Shown here: in pieces, positions 45,065 to 56,726 of the stretch
Layout of the letters: the number at the start of each line of letters is the position of its first letter
How positions within the stretch are numbered: the first letter of the stretch is position 1
Made by a program: the position numbers and the translations under genes
Origin: Areca catechu
Lineage: Eukaryota; Streptophyta; Magnoliopsida; Arecales; Arecaceae
DNA: 64,000 nt
Direction: 5' to 3'
Assembly (NCBI GenBank): GCA_021397845.1
Contig: CM038046.1
Location: forward strand, 64,622,021 to 64,686,020
The notes under the pieces: model-generated
The model's input: only the letters and a program-made list of their open reading frames with translations
What the model was told of the DNA's origin: nothing
Database searches by the model: none

Positions 45065-46750
45065 TGCAGGGGAAGTAGGGCTAGAGATAATAGTATGAAT
45101 TCTTATGATGCAAAGGTTTTTTTATCGTTGATGAGTTTTAAATGTTTTATAAGTTTTTGATTCTCGATCACAAGCAAATACTAGAAATAGGAGAAACTGA
45201 ATAATAGAAGCCTACACTAGCAATTCAAGTCCCTAAATAGTGAAAAAGAGAACAGGATCTCTGGATTAAGAAATCCCGGTAGGACTAAGCTCGATACGCA
45301 ATACCTACTTAAGAGATAGGGGCAAACCTCACATGTCTGAAGTGCTCGATGCAGAGATCGCTCAACTCGGCTGATGCGGCCTGGATGCCCGAGCAGTCGA
45401 ACCCGCGGATGCGCCAGTTTTCGGTCGGGTGGTCGTGATGGAAAAGCAGGCTATTTTCGGTGCCCGTGATACCGAGGGTGACCTGTAGGCAAGGAAAGGA
45501 GGGATTAGTAAAATGGAGAGAAGTATCGAAATGGAACTAAGGGAGGGTTGAGAAGGGGCTTCGAGCCCAGTGTCCGGCAGGATTCTGAAGTCGAAGAAGG
45601 AGATAACTTTGGGCCTCGCACCCCGTGACATCCCAGAGGATGAAGGAATGTGGCCTCACACCACTCGACATCCTGGAGGATGAAGGACTTGCGACGCCCT
45701 TGGGCGACGGAAAGGTGGCCTCACACCACTTGACGTCCCTGGGGATGAAGGAAGCTTCACTCAAACCTAGTCTAGGAGACAATGGTTGGAGGAGAAACAA
45801 AACTCAAGCTCTCTTTTTCATTTAATCATTCAATACCCTTATAATGGAGGGGGTTGGGTCCCTTAAATTGGCACCCAAGGCCCATTTTGAAATTCAAATG
45901 CAAGAATACAAAAGTTCTTCTTCTCTTTTTTTGTTTTTTGAATGGGCGCCCAAACCTTGACTTTCTTCTCCCTTTGGCCGACCATGTGCTAGCCTTGAAT
46001 GGGCGTGGCATAAAGCAAGGCTAGGAGGAGGGGTCATGGTGCCTTGAAGTTGGAAAGAATCTTCATTGTTTTGGCAAAAGACATGAAGAGGGGCTTGTAG
46101 CATGGCTTATGTTCTTCTTCCTTCCTTTGTTGCACACCCTTTCTTTGGTATAAGGCTTGACATGGGGAGTGTTAGGTGGAGGTGCCCAACACTCTTGTCT
46201 CTCCCTTCCAAAGAGGTTGAAGCTATTTGGGAAGAAGGCTTGATTGGAGGGCTTGAATCAAGGGATTTGAATTCCCTCCATCAACTTCCATTGACTTCTA
46301 CCTTGGCCGACCCCCTTGCATGGCAATGAGCTTGATACGGGGAGGGGAAAAAGGCTAGAGCCAAGTGAAGTGGTCCTCCCCATTGGGCATCCTTGCATGC
46401 CAAGTGTGCTGCCCACATGGTAAGTTGTCATGGCATCATGTAGGATGCATAGGTGGGCCCTGAGATGACTTGGATTCCTTCACAACCTGACTCCAAGGAG
46501 ACTTAATTTTAAGACCCACTCTTGCAATGGACCCATACATCTAATAGACTTGGACTGGACTCAATTTGTGACTCGACTCCGTACAGGACTCAAATTGGCC
46601 TAATTGGTCAATGTATAGACTCAATTCAAAGCAAAAGATAATTACAAATTTGAGGCTTGAAGCCTTATTACAAGACTCACAGAAGTGGAACCCTAATATG
46701 AGATCCACAGAGGGTTGAGGAGCCTCTGTCGGATCCTGGTGCCCACACCA
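45065..46750 (-). repeat. 5' LTR of element H
   Basis: TGCAGGGGAAGTAGGG to GGTGCCCACACCA, 1686 bp. TATA-like box on the minus strand at 45843-45837. Hairpin modules at 45629-45642, 45669-45682 and 45734-45747; the 3' LTR has two good ones, so module number varies between sister LTRs. Confidence 0.88.
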
Positions 46751-46806
46751 GTTCTCTCGGGATGGGTGGAACTCGACCTTGTCGAGTAAGGGTTAGTATG
46801 GCTTCA
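46751..46806 (-). repeat. 56-bp extra piece beyond the 5' LTR of H
   Basis: Repeats the purine-tract and chromodomain-end region found at 30513-30568 (GTTCTCYCGGGRTGGG, then CTCGACC and GTCGAGTAAGGGTTAGT). It ends CA at 46806, just before a possible duplication ACTAA. It suggests a remnant of a second, tandem element sharing the LTR. Confidence 0.7.
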
Positions 46807-47975
46807 ACTAAATGACAAACTAATTATTATTGGATGGTTACAGTCATAGCTCTAGAGAAGCCTTCTAGAATGTGCTTTGAATGCTCCTCAAGGCTTCAAC
46901 CTTTCTTCAATAAATGCCTCAAGAAGATAGATGGAAGTTTGGTGTAGTCTTGAGTGCTGTCTTGAATGCTCTTCAAAAAATATTTTCTCTCTTTTTCTCT
47001 TTTATGCCTCTTGCTAAAAAACTGGTTCAAATCTCTTTTAAATAGTCTCTTTGACTGACTTCTAGTGGATCTAGCCATTGTAGATCATTGGGATTTGAAA
47101 TATGACCATTGTGGAGCATTTTGAATTCAAAAAGAAAGTTTTGGAGCTAGCCGTTACGAACCTGGAACTGGGCTTCGAGTTGGATCGGATTCTCAGACAG
47201 TTTAAAACATAACTCTGATCGAGTCAGCTCCTTTTCTTTGAGTAGGCTTGCCTTGCTAGTTCTTCAGAACTAAGAAAATGGGCACTCTAGAAGATTGACC
47301 TCTTTAAAACTTGAGTCGGCTCGAATGTCAATCTAAGAAATCATCACTCTGGACGAGTCGGCTCGACATCCCTCGAGTCAGCTTGAATCCTCAAGACTAT
47401 TTTTGCTCACCCTGGAAGAGTCGGCTCGCTAGTACAAGAGTCGGCTCAGTTGACTGGCTTCACAAAATAGCACACTGCATGAGTCAGCTCAAGTTCTTCT
47501 GGTTACCTTGGATGTCTATCTTTAAAAAACTAAACACTGGATAAGTCAGCTCGAATTCTTCGGGTAGGCTCGGATGTCTACGTATCAGAATTCTTGTACA
47601 GTGCCAGAACACAGAGTCAGCTCGAGTGACTTAGCTTTAAATGAATCCAAACTCCATTCAAATTCTTCCAATGATTTCCAAACTTCATCCAGTGCAAATC
47701 TAGAAGGCTTAAACTTGAGAAAATACATAGACTTGCCCTCTTCTACATGAGTAGACACTTAAAATCTTTTAGGCTTTCCAATTTTAGCTGTATTTTCAAG
47801 AAATCACAGATTTTTGATACACACTTCTGAGTTGTGATTAGAATGAAAGTTCTTTGACATTCCCTATAAAAACTTCTTAAACAATTAGAAATATTAGTAA
47901 CAAATGCATGCTCCAATATTTTGTTATCATCAAAATTATTCCAGGGGTTAACAGGGCCCACAGGCTAAGCACTAC
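46807..47975 (-). repeat. 5' LTR of copia G, outer piece (probable)
   Basis: AT-rich non-coding sequence with repeated GAGTCGGCTCG / GAGTCAGCTCG boxes (47217 to about 47620), a style known from SIRE-type LTRs. It lies where the missing part of the G LTR should resume after element H. The outer end is approximate; no clear CA end or duplication was found. The small open frames at 46896 and 47743 have no recognisable features. Confidence 0.5.
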
Positions 47976-48549
47976 ACTCATTTAATCGACCCAACAAAAG
48001 GGCAAAGCCTTTTGAGCCAGCTCGAGGATGTTGGCCAGACCCCAACTCACCTAGCCCATGATCAAATTGCACGGAGTGAGAGCTGAAGGTGTGAGCTAGC
48101 ACCTAGTCAACAAGAGAGAAAACAGGCAAGGGAATAGAAGAGAGAACCTCCCAGCTCTCTAGCTTCCACTTCTCTTCATTTTTTCCATTCCTGAGATCTC
48201 ACTCTCACCCCTCTACATAGAGAGAACATAAGCTCTTCGCCACAGAGGCTCTGTTCCTCTTGATCATCCCAATTGACTTGATCGTCGGAGTGTCCCCGTT
48301 GGAATCCCGGCCCGAGCCTCCTCTTTTTTGCAGGTTACTCTAGCCAAAAAGCCGACCGAAAAAGAGGACCAAGAACCTAGAGGGAATCCAACATGTCCAT
48401 GATATGTCAGAGCTACAGGTCACGATGATCTAAGTGGCAACATATACCACCTAGAAGGGCACTCGAAGACTGGATGTTCCTATGTCACCATACTCCTCTC
48501 ACTTTATTATTCTTCTAAAAAGGAAAGCAACTAGTTAAAAGTAAAATCA
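47976..48549 (+). repeat. Tat-like LTR fragment
   Basis: Plus-strand TGACTTGATCGTCGGAGTG at 48274-48292, followed by a CCC-rich spacer and TTTTTTGCAGGTTAC at 48339-48353. This is the U5 layout seen on the minus strand in element B. Orientation is opposite to the neighbours. Edges are uncertain and no coding remnant accompanies it; it may be a solo LTR or a truncated end. Confidence 0.4.
48274..48292 (+). promoter_or_regulatory. Tat U5 motif, plus sense
   Basis: TGACTTGATCGTCGGAGTG; differs at one base from the motif at 18202-18184. Confidence 0.45.
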
Positions 48550-48936
48550 TAAACTGGGTTACCTCCTAAGAGTGCTAAGTTTAAAGTCTTCAGCCAAACT
48601 TAGCTTATTATCATAGCAATACTGGGTTCACAAGATCAAGAGATTCAACAACTTCTCCATCATTGATTTCCTTAATATAGGGTTTCAAATGCTAGCCATT
48701 CACTTTAAAAGTATCTCCCTGCTTGGGATCTTTAAGTTCTATAGCTCCATGAGAAAATACCTGAGTCACTATGAAAGGTCCATCCCATCGTAGCACAATT
48801 TTCTAGGGAAAGGACATAACCTTGAATTGTAGAGCCACACTTTTTGAGTAGGCTCAAACATTTTTCTATTAATAAATTTGTCATAATATGCCTTAGTTCG
48901 AGCCTTGTAAATTTTTGAGCTCTCGTATGCTTTATT
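48550..48936 (-). other. 3' non-coding tail and integrase end of K
   Basis: Includes the ACTGGGTTACCTCCTAAGAG box (48556-48575), which I associate with Athila 3' regions, and the last, broken integrase codons (IYKARTKAYYDKF, 48914-48876). No open frame of note. Confidence 0.5.
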
Positions 48937-49800
48937 TCATAGCTCTTCTAGCTCATTCAATTGAAATTTTTTATTGGAACCTACATCCTTTATGTCAAAA
49001 TTAAATTGCTTGATAGCCCAAAATGCATGGTGTTCCAATTCCACAGGTAAATGACAAGTCTTTCCAAACACTAACTGGTAAGGAGACATTCCTAGAGGGC
49101 TCTTGAAAGCAGTTCGGTAAGCCCATGATGCATCATCCAAACATTCTAACCAATTTTTCCTATCGAGTCTTACCATTTTCTTAAGGATATGCTTGATCTC
49201 TCTGTTTGATACCTCAACTTGGCCACTAGTCTGGGGGTGGTAAGGTGTGGCTACCTTATGGATAATTCCATATTTTTTCATTAGTCCTTCAAAGTACCTA
49301 TTCATGAAATGTGCACCCCCATCACTAAAAATAACTCTTGGGCACCTAAACTGACTAAGGATGTTATACTGTACAAACTTGATCACAACTTTATGGTCGT
49401 TGGTTCGAGTTGCCATGGCTTCTATCCATTTTGACACATAATCAACTACTATCAAAAAATACTCAAATCCAAAGGAAGGAGGAAATGGTCCCATGAAGTC
49501 AATACCCCATACATCAAAAATCTCAACAACCAAGATAGGGGTTAATGGCATCTTATCTCTTCATGAAATATTCCCCGTTTGTTAACATCGAATGAAAGTA
49601 TGGCCATGTTCATGTGCATCTTTAGAAACCCACTCTATAGCACCTTTGCTATTGTTATTTTTTCCACTAAAGTGTCCTCCACAACAAAGAGAGTGGCAAA
49701 AAGTGAGTATGCTTTTAAATTCATTCTCAGGGACACATCATCTAATCACTTGATCTGAACAGTACTTAAACAATTCAGGTTCCTCCCAAAAATAATATTT
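48937..49800 (-). pseudogene. Athila-type integrase of element K
   Basis: A 204-codon open piece (49551-48937) has all core blocks: VWGIDFMGPFPPSFGFEYFL with the first Asp, then YVSKWIEAMA, VIFSDGGAHFMNRYFE with the second Asp, and HPQTSGQVEVSNREIKHIL with the Glu. LPVELEHHAFWAIKQFNFD closes it. The wording SGQVEVSNREIK and MGPFPPSFG is typical of Athila. The zinc domain upstream (49700-49600) is split by stops. Confidence 0.87.
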
Positions 49801-51240
49801 GATTTACAAGAAAAATCTATCCTTTTCTTATTTCGACTAATGGGAAGGAATTTGTCTTTTTGCTAAGTAATTTACAATATGGGCAAACCAGGGAAGACTA
49901 CTAGAAGAAATTGAAAATAGTTGCTCATCAGGGAACCTTTCGCTGATTAATTCTTTATTGTATTCTACCAAGATCCTAGAAATATGATCTGCTACCATAT
50001 TTTCAAAAACTTTCTTATCTAAAATCTCTAAGTCAAATTCTTGTAGTAGCAGGATCATCTAATCAGTCTAGGCTTCGTATCCTTTTTATATAGTAGATGT
50101 CTCAATACTGCATGATCAGAATAAACTTGGACCTTAGACCCTAACAAATATGATCAAAAATTTTTCAGGATGAATAAAATCACTAGTAACTCGTTTTCAG
50201 TAGTGGTATAGTTCATTTATGATCTAAAAAAATTTTACTAGCATAATAAATTACATGTATTTTCCTATTAAGTCTTTATCCTAAAACTATCCCTACAGCA
50301 TAATTAGAGGCATCACACATGATTTCAAAATGTAGGGTCCAATCTGGAGGCTTAATAATAGGTACACCATTCAAAGTAGTTCTAAGAATGTTATAGGTGG
50401 CCAGACATTCTTTATTAAAATCAAAAGAATTGTCTTTGGTAAGTAAATAACAGAACGATCAAGAAATTTTACTAAAATCCTTGATGAAGAATCTATAAAA
50501 GCAAGAATGGCCAAGGAAGGATCATACTTGTCTAACCGAGGTTGGGGGAGGTAGTTTTGAGATTAGTTCAACCTTAGCTTTGTCAACCTCAATTCCTCGC
50601 TTGGAAATAATATGTCTGAACACGATTCCCTGACGAACCATAAAATGGCTCTTCTCCCAACTTAAGACTAAATTTGTCTCTATACATCGTTTCAATACCT
50701 TAGTCAAGTTTTATAGATATTTGTTAAATGAAGATCCAAACACTAAAATGTCATCCATAAACACTTTAAGAAACTGACCAACCATGTCAGAAAATATGGC
50801 CAACATATATCGTTGAAAGGTGGTTGGGTAGGAAATACTGGGACCTGGTTATATCCTGAATATCCATCCAAGAAATAAAAAAAGCTCTACCCTGCTAGCC
50901 GTTCTAAAATTTGGTCAATAAAAGGTAGAGGAAAGTAATTTTTCCTAGTAACGACATTCAATTTCTAGTAATCTACACACATTCTCAAACTAGTTGTTGC
51001 ACAGGTAGGAATTGACTCACCCTTTTCATTATCTATGATAGTAATACCTGACTTTTTAGGTACTACCTAGGTTGGACTGACCCATTGGCTATCCAAAATT
51101 TGGTAAATAATACTAGCATCAAGCCATTTTACCACTTCTTTCTTAACAACTTCCTACAAGTTTAGATTTAGCCTCCGTTGCATGTCCCTATGTGGTTTGG
51201 ATTTAGCTTCACAGTGAATGTGATGCATGCAGACAAAAAG
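49801..51240 (-). pseudogene. RT and RNase H of element K
   Basis: RT catalytic box VFMDDILVFG at about 50763-50735, then VLKRCIETNLVLSWEKSHFM, ISKRGIEVDKAKVELISKLP (50700-50525). RNase H traces: FEIMCDASNYAVGIVLG near 50330-50280 and LLLQEFDLEILDKK followed by MVADHISRI near 50058-49960. Many stops and small shifts; only pieces of 60-75 codons remain open. Confidence 0.82.
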
Positions 51241-51249
51241 GTCAATTCC

Positions 51250-51843
51250 CTAAATATCAACTATTATCCATCCAATTGTTTCTTTATGTTCTTTAAGTGC
51301 TTCCATCAATTTATCTTCCTGATCAGAGGTTAGGGTAGATGTAATGATTACCAGAAGGGTATCATTGGGTCCAAGAAAAGAATATTTCAATTCTACTGGA
51401 AGAGGTTTCAACTCTAGCAAGGGTGGTGCTTCTAAGGATGGTACTAAAGGGCTTGATTTAGTCGATAATTGTTCATATTTTACAGTCCAGGGAGGAGTGG
51501 TGCAAAACTTGGATGGCTCTAACAATGCATTTACTTCCTTTGTATATTCATCAACATCAAAATCATCTACTCCAAAATGTGTCAGACATGCTTGTAGATG
51601 GTCTAAGTCAAGCAAAATAGCGAGTTTCTTATCTACAACTTCCTCTAGCATGTTCACTTCATTATGATCATACATAGGTGGTCCTTGGGATGCATTAAAA
51701 ATATTCAATCTCATCTTCTTATTTCCAAAAGATACATCAATAACCCATGTTCTGTAATTTATACAAATATTAGCGGTAGCTAGGAAAGGTCTTCTAAGAA
51801 TGATGGGTATTTGGCTAGGATTATCGCTAGATTCCATATCCAA
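51250..51843 (-). pseudogene. Protease region of element K
   Basis: 197 open codons: PSQIPIILRRPFLATANICI (the ILGRPFLAT-like block at the end of the aspartic protease), then a linker rich in Leu/Pro (LVPSLEAPPLLELKPLPVEL) and SFLGPNDTLLVIITSTLT leading into RT, as in Athila. The catalytic DTG/DSG region would be upstream near 52030-51980, where LLPSLVYDLFEFEELKP-like sequence is partly readable. Confidence 0.8.
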
Positions 51844-53870
51844 AATAAGAAAATCAACCGGAAAGTAGAATTCATCTATTTCTCTAACATGTCCTCTAAC
51901 ATTCCACGGGGTACCTTAATTGATCTGTCTGCTAATTGTAAAGTCACCATCGTAGGTTTCAGTTCTTCGAATTCGAATAAATCATACACTAAACTTGGAA
52001 GAAGGTTTATGCTTGCACCCAAATCAAGTAAGGCTTTCTTGATTGTGAGGTCCCCTATGACACATGATATGATCGGGATACCAGGATCTTTGAGTTTGAG
52101 TGGGGCTATTTGCTGAAAAACTAAACTAGCCTACTCAGTCAACTGGATTTTCTTTGGTATGTATGCCTTAGATTTTCATTTCTGTGTGCACAAATCCTTA
52201 AGAAATTTGGCATAAACCATGATTTGTTTGATAGCATCGAGAAGAGGTAAGTTTATTTAGACTTGCTTGAATAGTTCAAGCATCTTATTCATTTTTAGAT
52301 TCTTCTTATCCAAAGATAAAGAAGATTTTAAAGCACTAGAGAATGGAGCGTTAGGTATTGGTGCTTGGCCAATGGATTTCTTTTCCTCTTCATTATTTTT
52401 TTTTCGCTAGCTTAGCCAATTCTTACTTTTGGATCAGGTCATGCTGGTTTAATATTTTCCTACTTCTTAAAGTTATGACTGATTTAGCATGTTTTGGGAA
52501 GGTTTCAGGATCAGTGGATCTCTCTTCCATGTATTGTCCTCTTAGGTTACTAATGGGCTGGCTAGGTAACTTACCTTCCTCCCTTCTATAGAAAGCTATA
52601 GCTAGCTATCCTATCCGAGTCTCTAGCTTGGCGATGGATTATGTGTGGGAGTGGAGGAGTTGGGTATTCATTTCCAGCCTCTTCAGGGTTTAGAGCACCT
52701 TTTCATCAAAAGTAGGATCATGATTATTCAGTAGAGGTTGTGGGGCACTCAGGTATTGTGAATACGACATGCTTCTAAAGTTGGTCTCCTGATGGTTGGG
52801 CATAACTGATGATGAATTGATGATAGGTTGGGATTTCCAAAAGAAATTTGGATGATTTCACTAGCCAGGATTGTAAGTGTTCGAATATGGATCATTTCCT
52901 AGTCAAGGAGCCATTCAAGTTTGTGCTTGATGGGCTTGCTCCTGAACAAGCTCAGGAAATTGGTAAGTGGCTGGACAATCACCTATCAGATGGGTGGGAC
53001 TCGAATAGATAACATAAACATCATGATTTTGATGAGGGGGGGAGGAAGTATTTCCAACTTATAAGATTCGGTCAAGCTTCTAAGATAGTTCATCTACCTT
53101 GCTGTAGATGTCTATAGAATGATCTACTTCATACATTCTATCTCTCTTAGGTCATATGGGAGGATCTCTATGGGCAGCAGACATGTGATGCAAGGAGTTT
53201 TCACTAAGAGTTTCAAAGAGCTGCCATGTCTCATGTTCATTTTTGAGCTTGAATGTTCCTCCACATGAGGCATCAATTATTTGTCGGTGCCTTTTTAACA
53301 GACCATCATAAAAGCACTAGACCAATTTCCATTTAGGTATAGCATGGTTTGGATACTTTCTAATCAATTCTTTTAATCTTTCCCATGTCTCATGAAATAT
53401 TTCTCCATCTAACTGGGAAAAACTAGTTATGGCTTTTCTAATTGATTCATTTTTCCTATCAAAAAGTATTTCTTAAGAAGTTCCTTCTGAAGTTTGTTCC
53501 AAGTCAAAATTATAACAGTGTCTAGTGAATTCAACCAGTACTTGGCTTTATCTTTTAGTGAAAAAGGGAATAAAATAAGTCTAAGGGCATCATCAAAGAA
53601 ATTCTAGATCTTAATAGTCGAACATATTTCCAAGAATTCATCTAATTGTTTGTAGGGGTCTCATTTGAAAGTCCATAAAAAGATGGTAACATCTAAATTA
53701 CACTGGACTGAATTTCATACTAGATGGCCTCTACCGGTGGTATTTGGATACAAGGTGAATCAGTGTACTTTGAAGGAGTGAAGCACTCCTTCAATTATCG
53801 TGGAGGATCGATTTCTTGATTGGGATCCATAGTTTGTAGTCTATTTGCTCTATAGGTTTTATCTATTTTC
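51844..53870 (-). pseudogene. gag remnant of element K
   Basis: Shredded by stops. Recognisable pieces: MDPNQEIDPPR at the probable start (53831), FYFPFH-KIKPSTG-IH (capsid core) near 53580-53510, a basic region, and a knuckle-like HPSDR / CPATYQ area near 53010-52960. I call it Athila-type gag mostly from position and the capsid piece. Confidence 0.6.
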
Positions 53871-54263
53871 AAATCTAGGGATATGATTTTAGATTCTAAA
53901 GATCAATAACCTAGCATACACTCTATAGTAGTACTCTATAGCAAACAGTAGTTCAATTTCTTTTTAACTTTTTTTAATAAAAAGAAGAAGAATGAGAAGA
54001 GATATAAAGGAAAGACTCCTAAGAGAGTCCTAGACTAAAAAAAAGAGAGTTATTTTAATTAACTCTTTTTTATTCAAACATGTAACACAATCAAAATCAT
54101 TTCTATCCTAGGTTTAACCTAAATCTAGATAGCTCCTAACTGTTCCAAGATTACCTTCGAGCACTCCAAGCACAAAATCAATTAACTGACATGGCTACTT
54201 AAGTGTAAGGTTAGTGGGGGTCCCCTTGTTGCTTGCCTTGGACACCAATTAAGATTGGCTAGG
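53871..54263 (-). other. Leader-like sequence beside K, with the shared hairpin
   Basis: AT-rich, then at 54190-54263 a segment resembling chromovirus leaders (GTGTAAGG..AGTG..GTCCCC...GACACCAAT..GATTGGCTAGG). It contains CCAAT-taag-ATTGG at 54245-54258. It may belong to K or be a chromovirus remnant; it is cut by the LTR of L. Confidence 0.5.
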
Positions 54264-54953
54264 TGATGCAGGACAAATAATTAAAAACCAAATTACTATT
54301 ATTAAGACCTAATTATCTAAGAAAAGTAGAGAATAATTTTTTTTATTTTTTTTCAGATTTTTAAGGAAGACTCAAAGGAGACAGTAAAGAAAACTAGTTC
54401 TAGTTAACTACCCGCACAAGTAAACCTACAAAGTAACCAGAAAACAGGACTTGGAGGTTGAGAAACCATCGAAACTAGGATTTACTTTCAACTAATCAAA
54501 AATTAAAGAGAAGAGAATAAGTTTTTAGTTTTACCAACAAAAATTGCTCCTCTGAAATAGATCAGGCACGACTCTCAAGATTATCATGGCAGGATTTCAA
54601 GAACTCGATCCCAGGCTCCGATCTTCCGCGCGATGCTAGTTTCGAGGCAAGAACACCTGACTTCGATTTTTGATCACCTGCAAATACTCAACAAAGAAAA
54701 CTAAAGTTAAGAAGCAGCAAAGAAAGGAAATTGAATGAAAAAGGAAAGGGTTAGAAGAGGTGGCTAGGTTTTCTTGCCAATTGGATAGGTAGGATAACTA
54801 GGTACTCGCACCCCATGATGTTCGAAAGAACAATGGAAAAGGGCCTCATACCTTGTGATGTTCCTAAGAATAAAGGAAAAGGCCCTCACACCCTGCGATG
54901 CACATAGCAAAGGAAGAAAATTCGGCAGAGCTTCTTTATTGGGGTTGATGGGA

Positions 54954-54961
54954 TATTTATA
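54954..54961 (-). promoter_or_regulatory. TATA box in the LTR of L
   Basis: TATAAATA on the minus strand followed by TCCCATCAACCCCAATAAAG. The surroundings (ATCTATAAATA-CCAT...AATAAA) match the promoter of family N. Confidence 0.6.
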
Positions 54962-55384
54962 GATCCTCAACCAATGGTGTAAGGGATTCAAAGACTTAGA
55001 GTTAATTCTTCTTGGGTAGCAACTCTTGAATTCCTTCTTCTGCAGTCATGACTCTTGAGTTTGGATGATGTGGGCTCTTATATAAGAGTGGACTCTTCAA
55101 TTTGGATAGAAAAATACTCATGAGTTTTAGTGGGATTCATGAGTTCTTGAAATCTTGATTCCTGGAACTTGATTGCCTTGAACTCTTAAAGTACGAAAAT
55201 CCCTTGAAATTCTCTTTGATAGGCGCCCCTTAGAGAAGGATTCTTGGTCGACTTATCCCTTGGAATTGGCAATAATTATTTGAGATGAATGGCACTAAGA
55301 GTGAAGACTCCTTCTTTACTCATCTTAAAACCATCGGGGAATTTAAATTAGGTGCCCTCCTTAGATAAGCTTGTATATTGTCTA

Positions 55385-55445
55385 AATGTCTGGATGTCTG
55401 GATATTTGGATGTCTGGATGTCTGGATGTCCGGATATCTTAATAT
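55385..55445. repeat. Short tandem repeat GTCTGGATATYTG-like
   Basis: About seven imperfect units of 8-10 bp (TGTCTGGA, TATTTGGA, TGTCCGGA) inside the LTR of L. Confidence 0.75.
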
Positions 55446-56150
55446 CTTGATAAAAATTAAAGACAACTATAAAATCGGCCAACAAAGATAAATGACATGG
55501 CATATAAGATATCCAAACATAAGTAACATGCTATGTGATAATATCCTGGGTGATGTGGCGAGGGATGTCCAAACATGTCATGTGTTGATGTCCCCTGATG
55601 ATATGGCGGGTGTTGTCCAAATTCTAGAAAAGGTGGTGCCAAGAACAAACTGACTTGGCCTAGCATATGGCTTGTCTTGGGCTAGCACATGGCTTGTCTT
55701 GGGCTAACACATGGGTCTTCAATTGGATGCACATAAAGTCACATGGGTCTTCAATTGGGTCTCCCTTGTAGTACAGGACTCAATAACTAATTTTTAAAAG
55801 ACTCAAAACCAAATAACTAAAGCCCAATTGATCAATTGATCAAAAACCTTAACCTCATGTAACAAAAAAGAATAAATTGGTAAACAAGGTTTGGCCTAAT
55901 AGGGTTCGACACAACCGATAAATGGGATTTTGACTCAATGTGGTAAAAAGGGTTTAGTCCAACAGGTTAAATAACAAAACCCTAATTATAGTTGGTAAAA
56001 AAGGCTAACCCTAACTAAGCCAAAATAACAAAATTTAAAATAAATTATTTACATGGTAAAAGGGGTTTGGGTTCAGGGCTTTATTTACAAGTGATCCACA
56101 AGGATGTGGGTTCAACCTATCGATAATTTCTGGCCCTGGTATCCATACCA

Positions 56151-56650
56151 ATTCTCCTTGGATGAGAGAAACTAAACCTTGTCGAGTATGGATCAACGTC
56201 GCTATGATAGCATTCTAGTAAGTCTGGGTCAACTCTCTGCAAGTCCTCTCTAGTGATCCAAGAATCATTAGTTTCAGGTCATCCTTGCCAGCGAACCAGA
56301 TATTGCTGGTAATCTTTGCTCCGGGTAGAAATGATCTTGTCATCGAAGATCCGCTCAATCTTGTCTCTCTGGGCTAGTGGTATGGCAGGTGGACACACTT
56401 GGGTTGGTTCACTCTCAAGGACTGGATTAGGCCCAAATGGCTCACAAGGAATCAATGCTGGCTCCCTATACTCAATAAGGTCTAAAACATTAAAACTTGG
56501 ACTAATACATAGTTCAGTTGGTAACTTGAGCATATAGGCATTAGACCCAATTTTTCTAGTCACTTTGTATGGTCCACTACTACGGGCATATAACCTTTTC
56601 ATGGTTCCAGGTGGGAACCATTCAAGTCATAGTCTAACCATGACAAAGTC
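56151..56650 (-). pseudogene. Chromodomain and integrase C-domain of element L
   Basis: MKRLYARSSGPYKVTRKIGS, LPTELCISPSFNVLDLIEYR and a chromodomain start, IERIFDDKIISTRSKDYQ then QYLVRWQG (open 56602-56279). It continues after a stop with the usual DxxW region to about 56170. A purine-rich tract precedes the LTR. A frame break just upstream (near 56605-56640) separates it from FVMVRL. Confidence 0.85.
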
Positions 56651-56726
56651 TCTATTGAGTTTCTTTGAGACTTTTTTTTTTCCTTTTTGTCTTTTTTTTT
56701 TTATTTACATGCATGTAAATCCTAAA

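Larger units (their letters stand above)
28879..46806 (-). mobile_element. Element H: chromovirus with both LTRs and 56 extra bases, split by I
   Basis: LTRs 28879-30512 and 45065-46750; internal region 30513-45064 interrupted by element I at 32011-40919. Order on the minus strand: 5' LTR, primer site 45046, leader, gag, protease, RT, RNase H, integrase, chromodomain, 3' LTR. Beyond the 5' LTR, 46751-46806 repeats the sequence that normally lies just inside the 3' LTR. Coding regions carry many stops, more than C, so H is older, as nesting also demands. Confidence 0.85.
48550..54263 (-). mobile_element. Element K: decayed Athila-type Ty3/gypsy retrotransposon
   Basis: Minus-strand order: leader (54263-53870), gag (53860-51850), protease region (51843-51250), RT (51240-50470), RNase H (50460-49840), integrase (49800-48910), 3' non-coding tail. 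RT and integrase motifs are Athila-like. Stops are dense, so it is the oldest coding element here. No LTR of its own is recognised; the left end abuts the Tat-like fragment and the right end is cut by L at 54264. Confidence 0.72.
54264..56150 (-). repeat. 3' LTR of element L
   Basis: TGATGCAGGACAAAT to GGTATCCATACCA, 1887 bp. The end form resembles the LTRs of C/I (TGATGCAGAAC... / ...GCACCA). TATA box on the minus strand at 54961-54954. Hairpin modules at 54819-54832 and 54859-54872. A short (T)GTCTGGATA-type repeat lies at 55388-55440. Confidence 0.8.

Noticed and set aside
46896..47078. A 60-codon basic open frame (MARSTRSQSKRLFKRDLNQF...)
   Set aside because: It lies in probable copia LTR sequence, has no domain and no neighbouring exon. 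I cannot support it as a gene.
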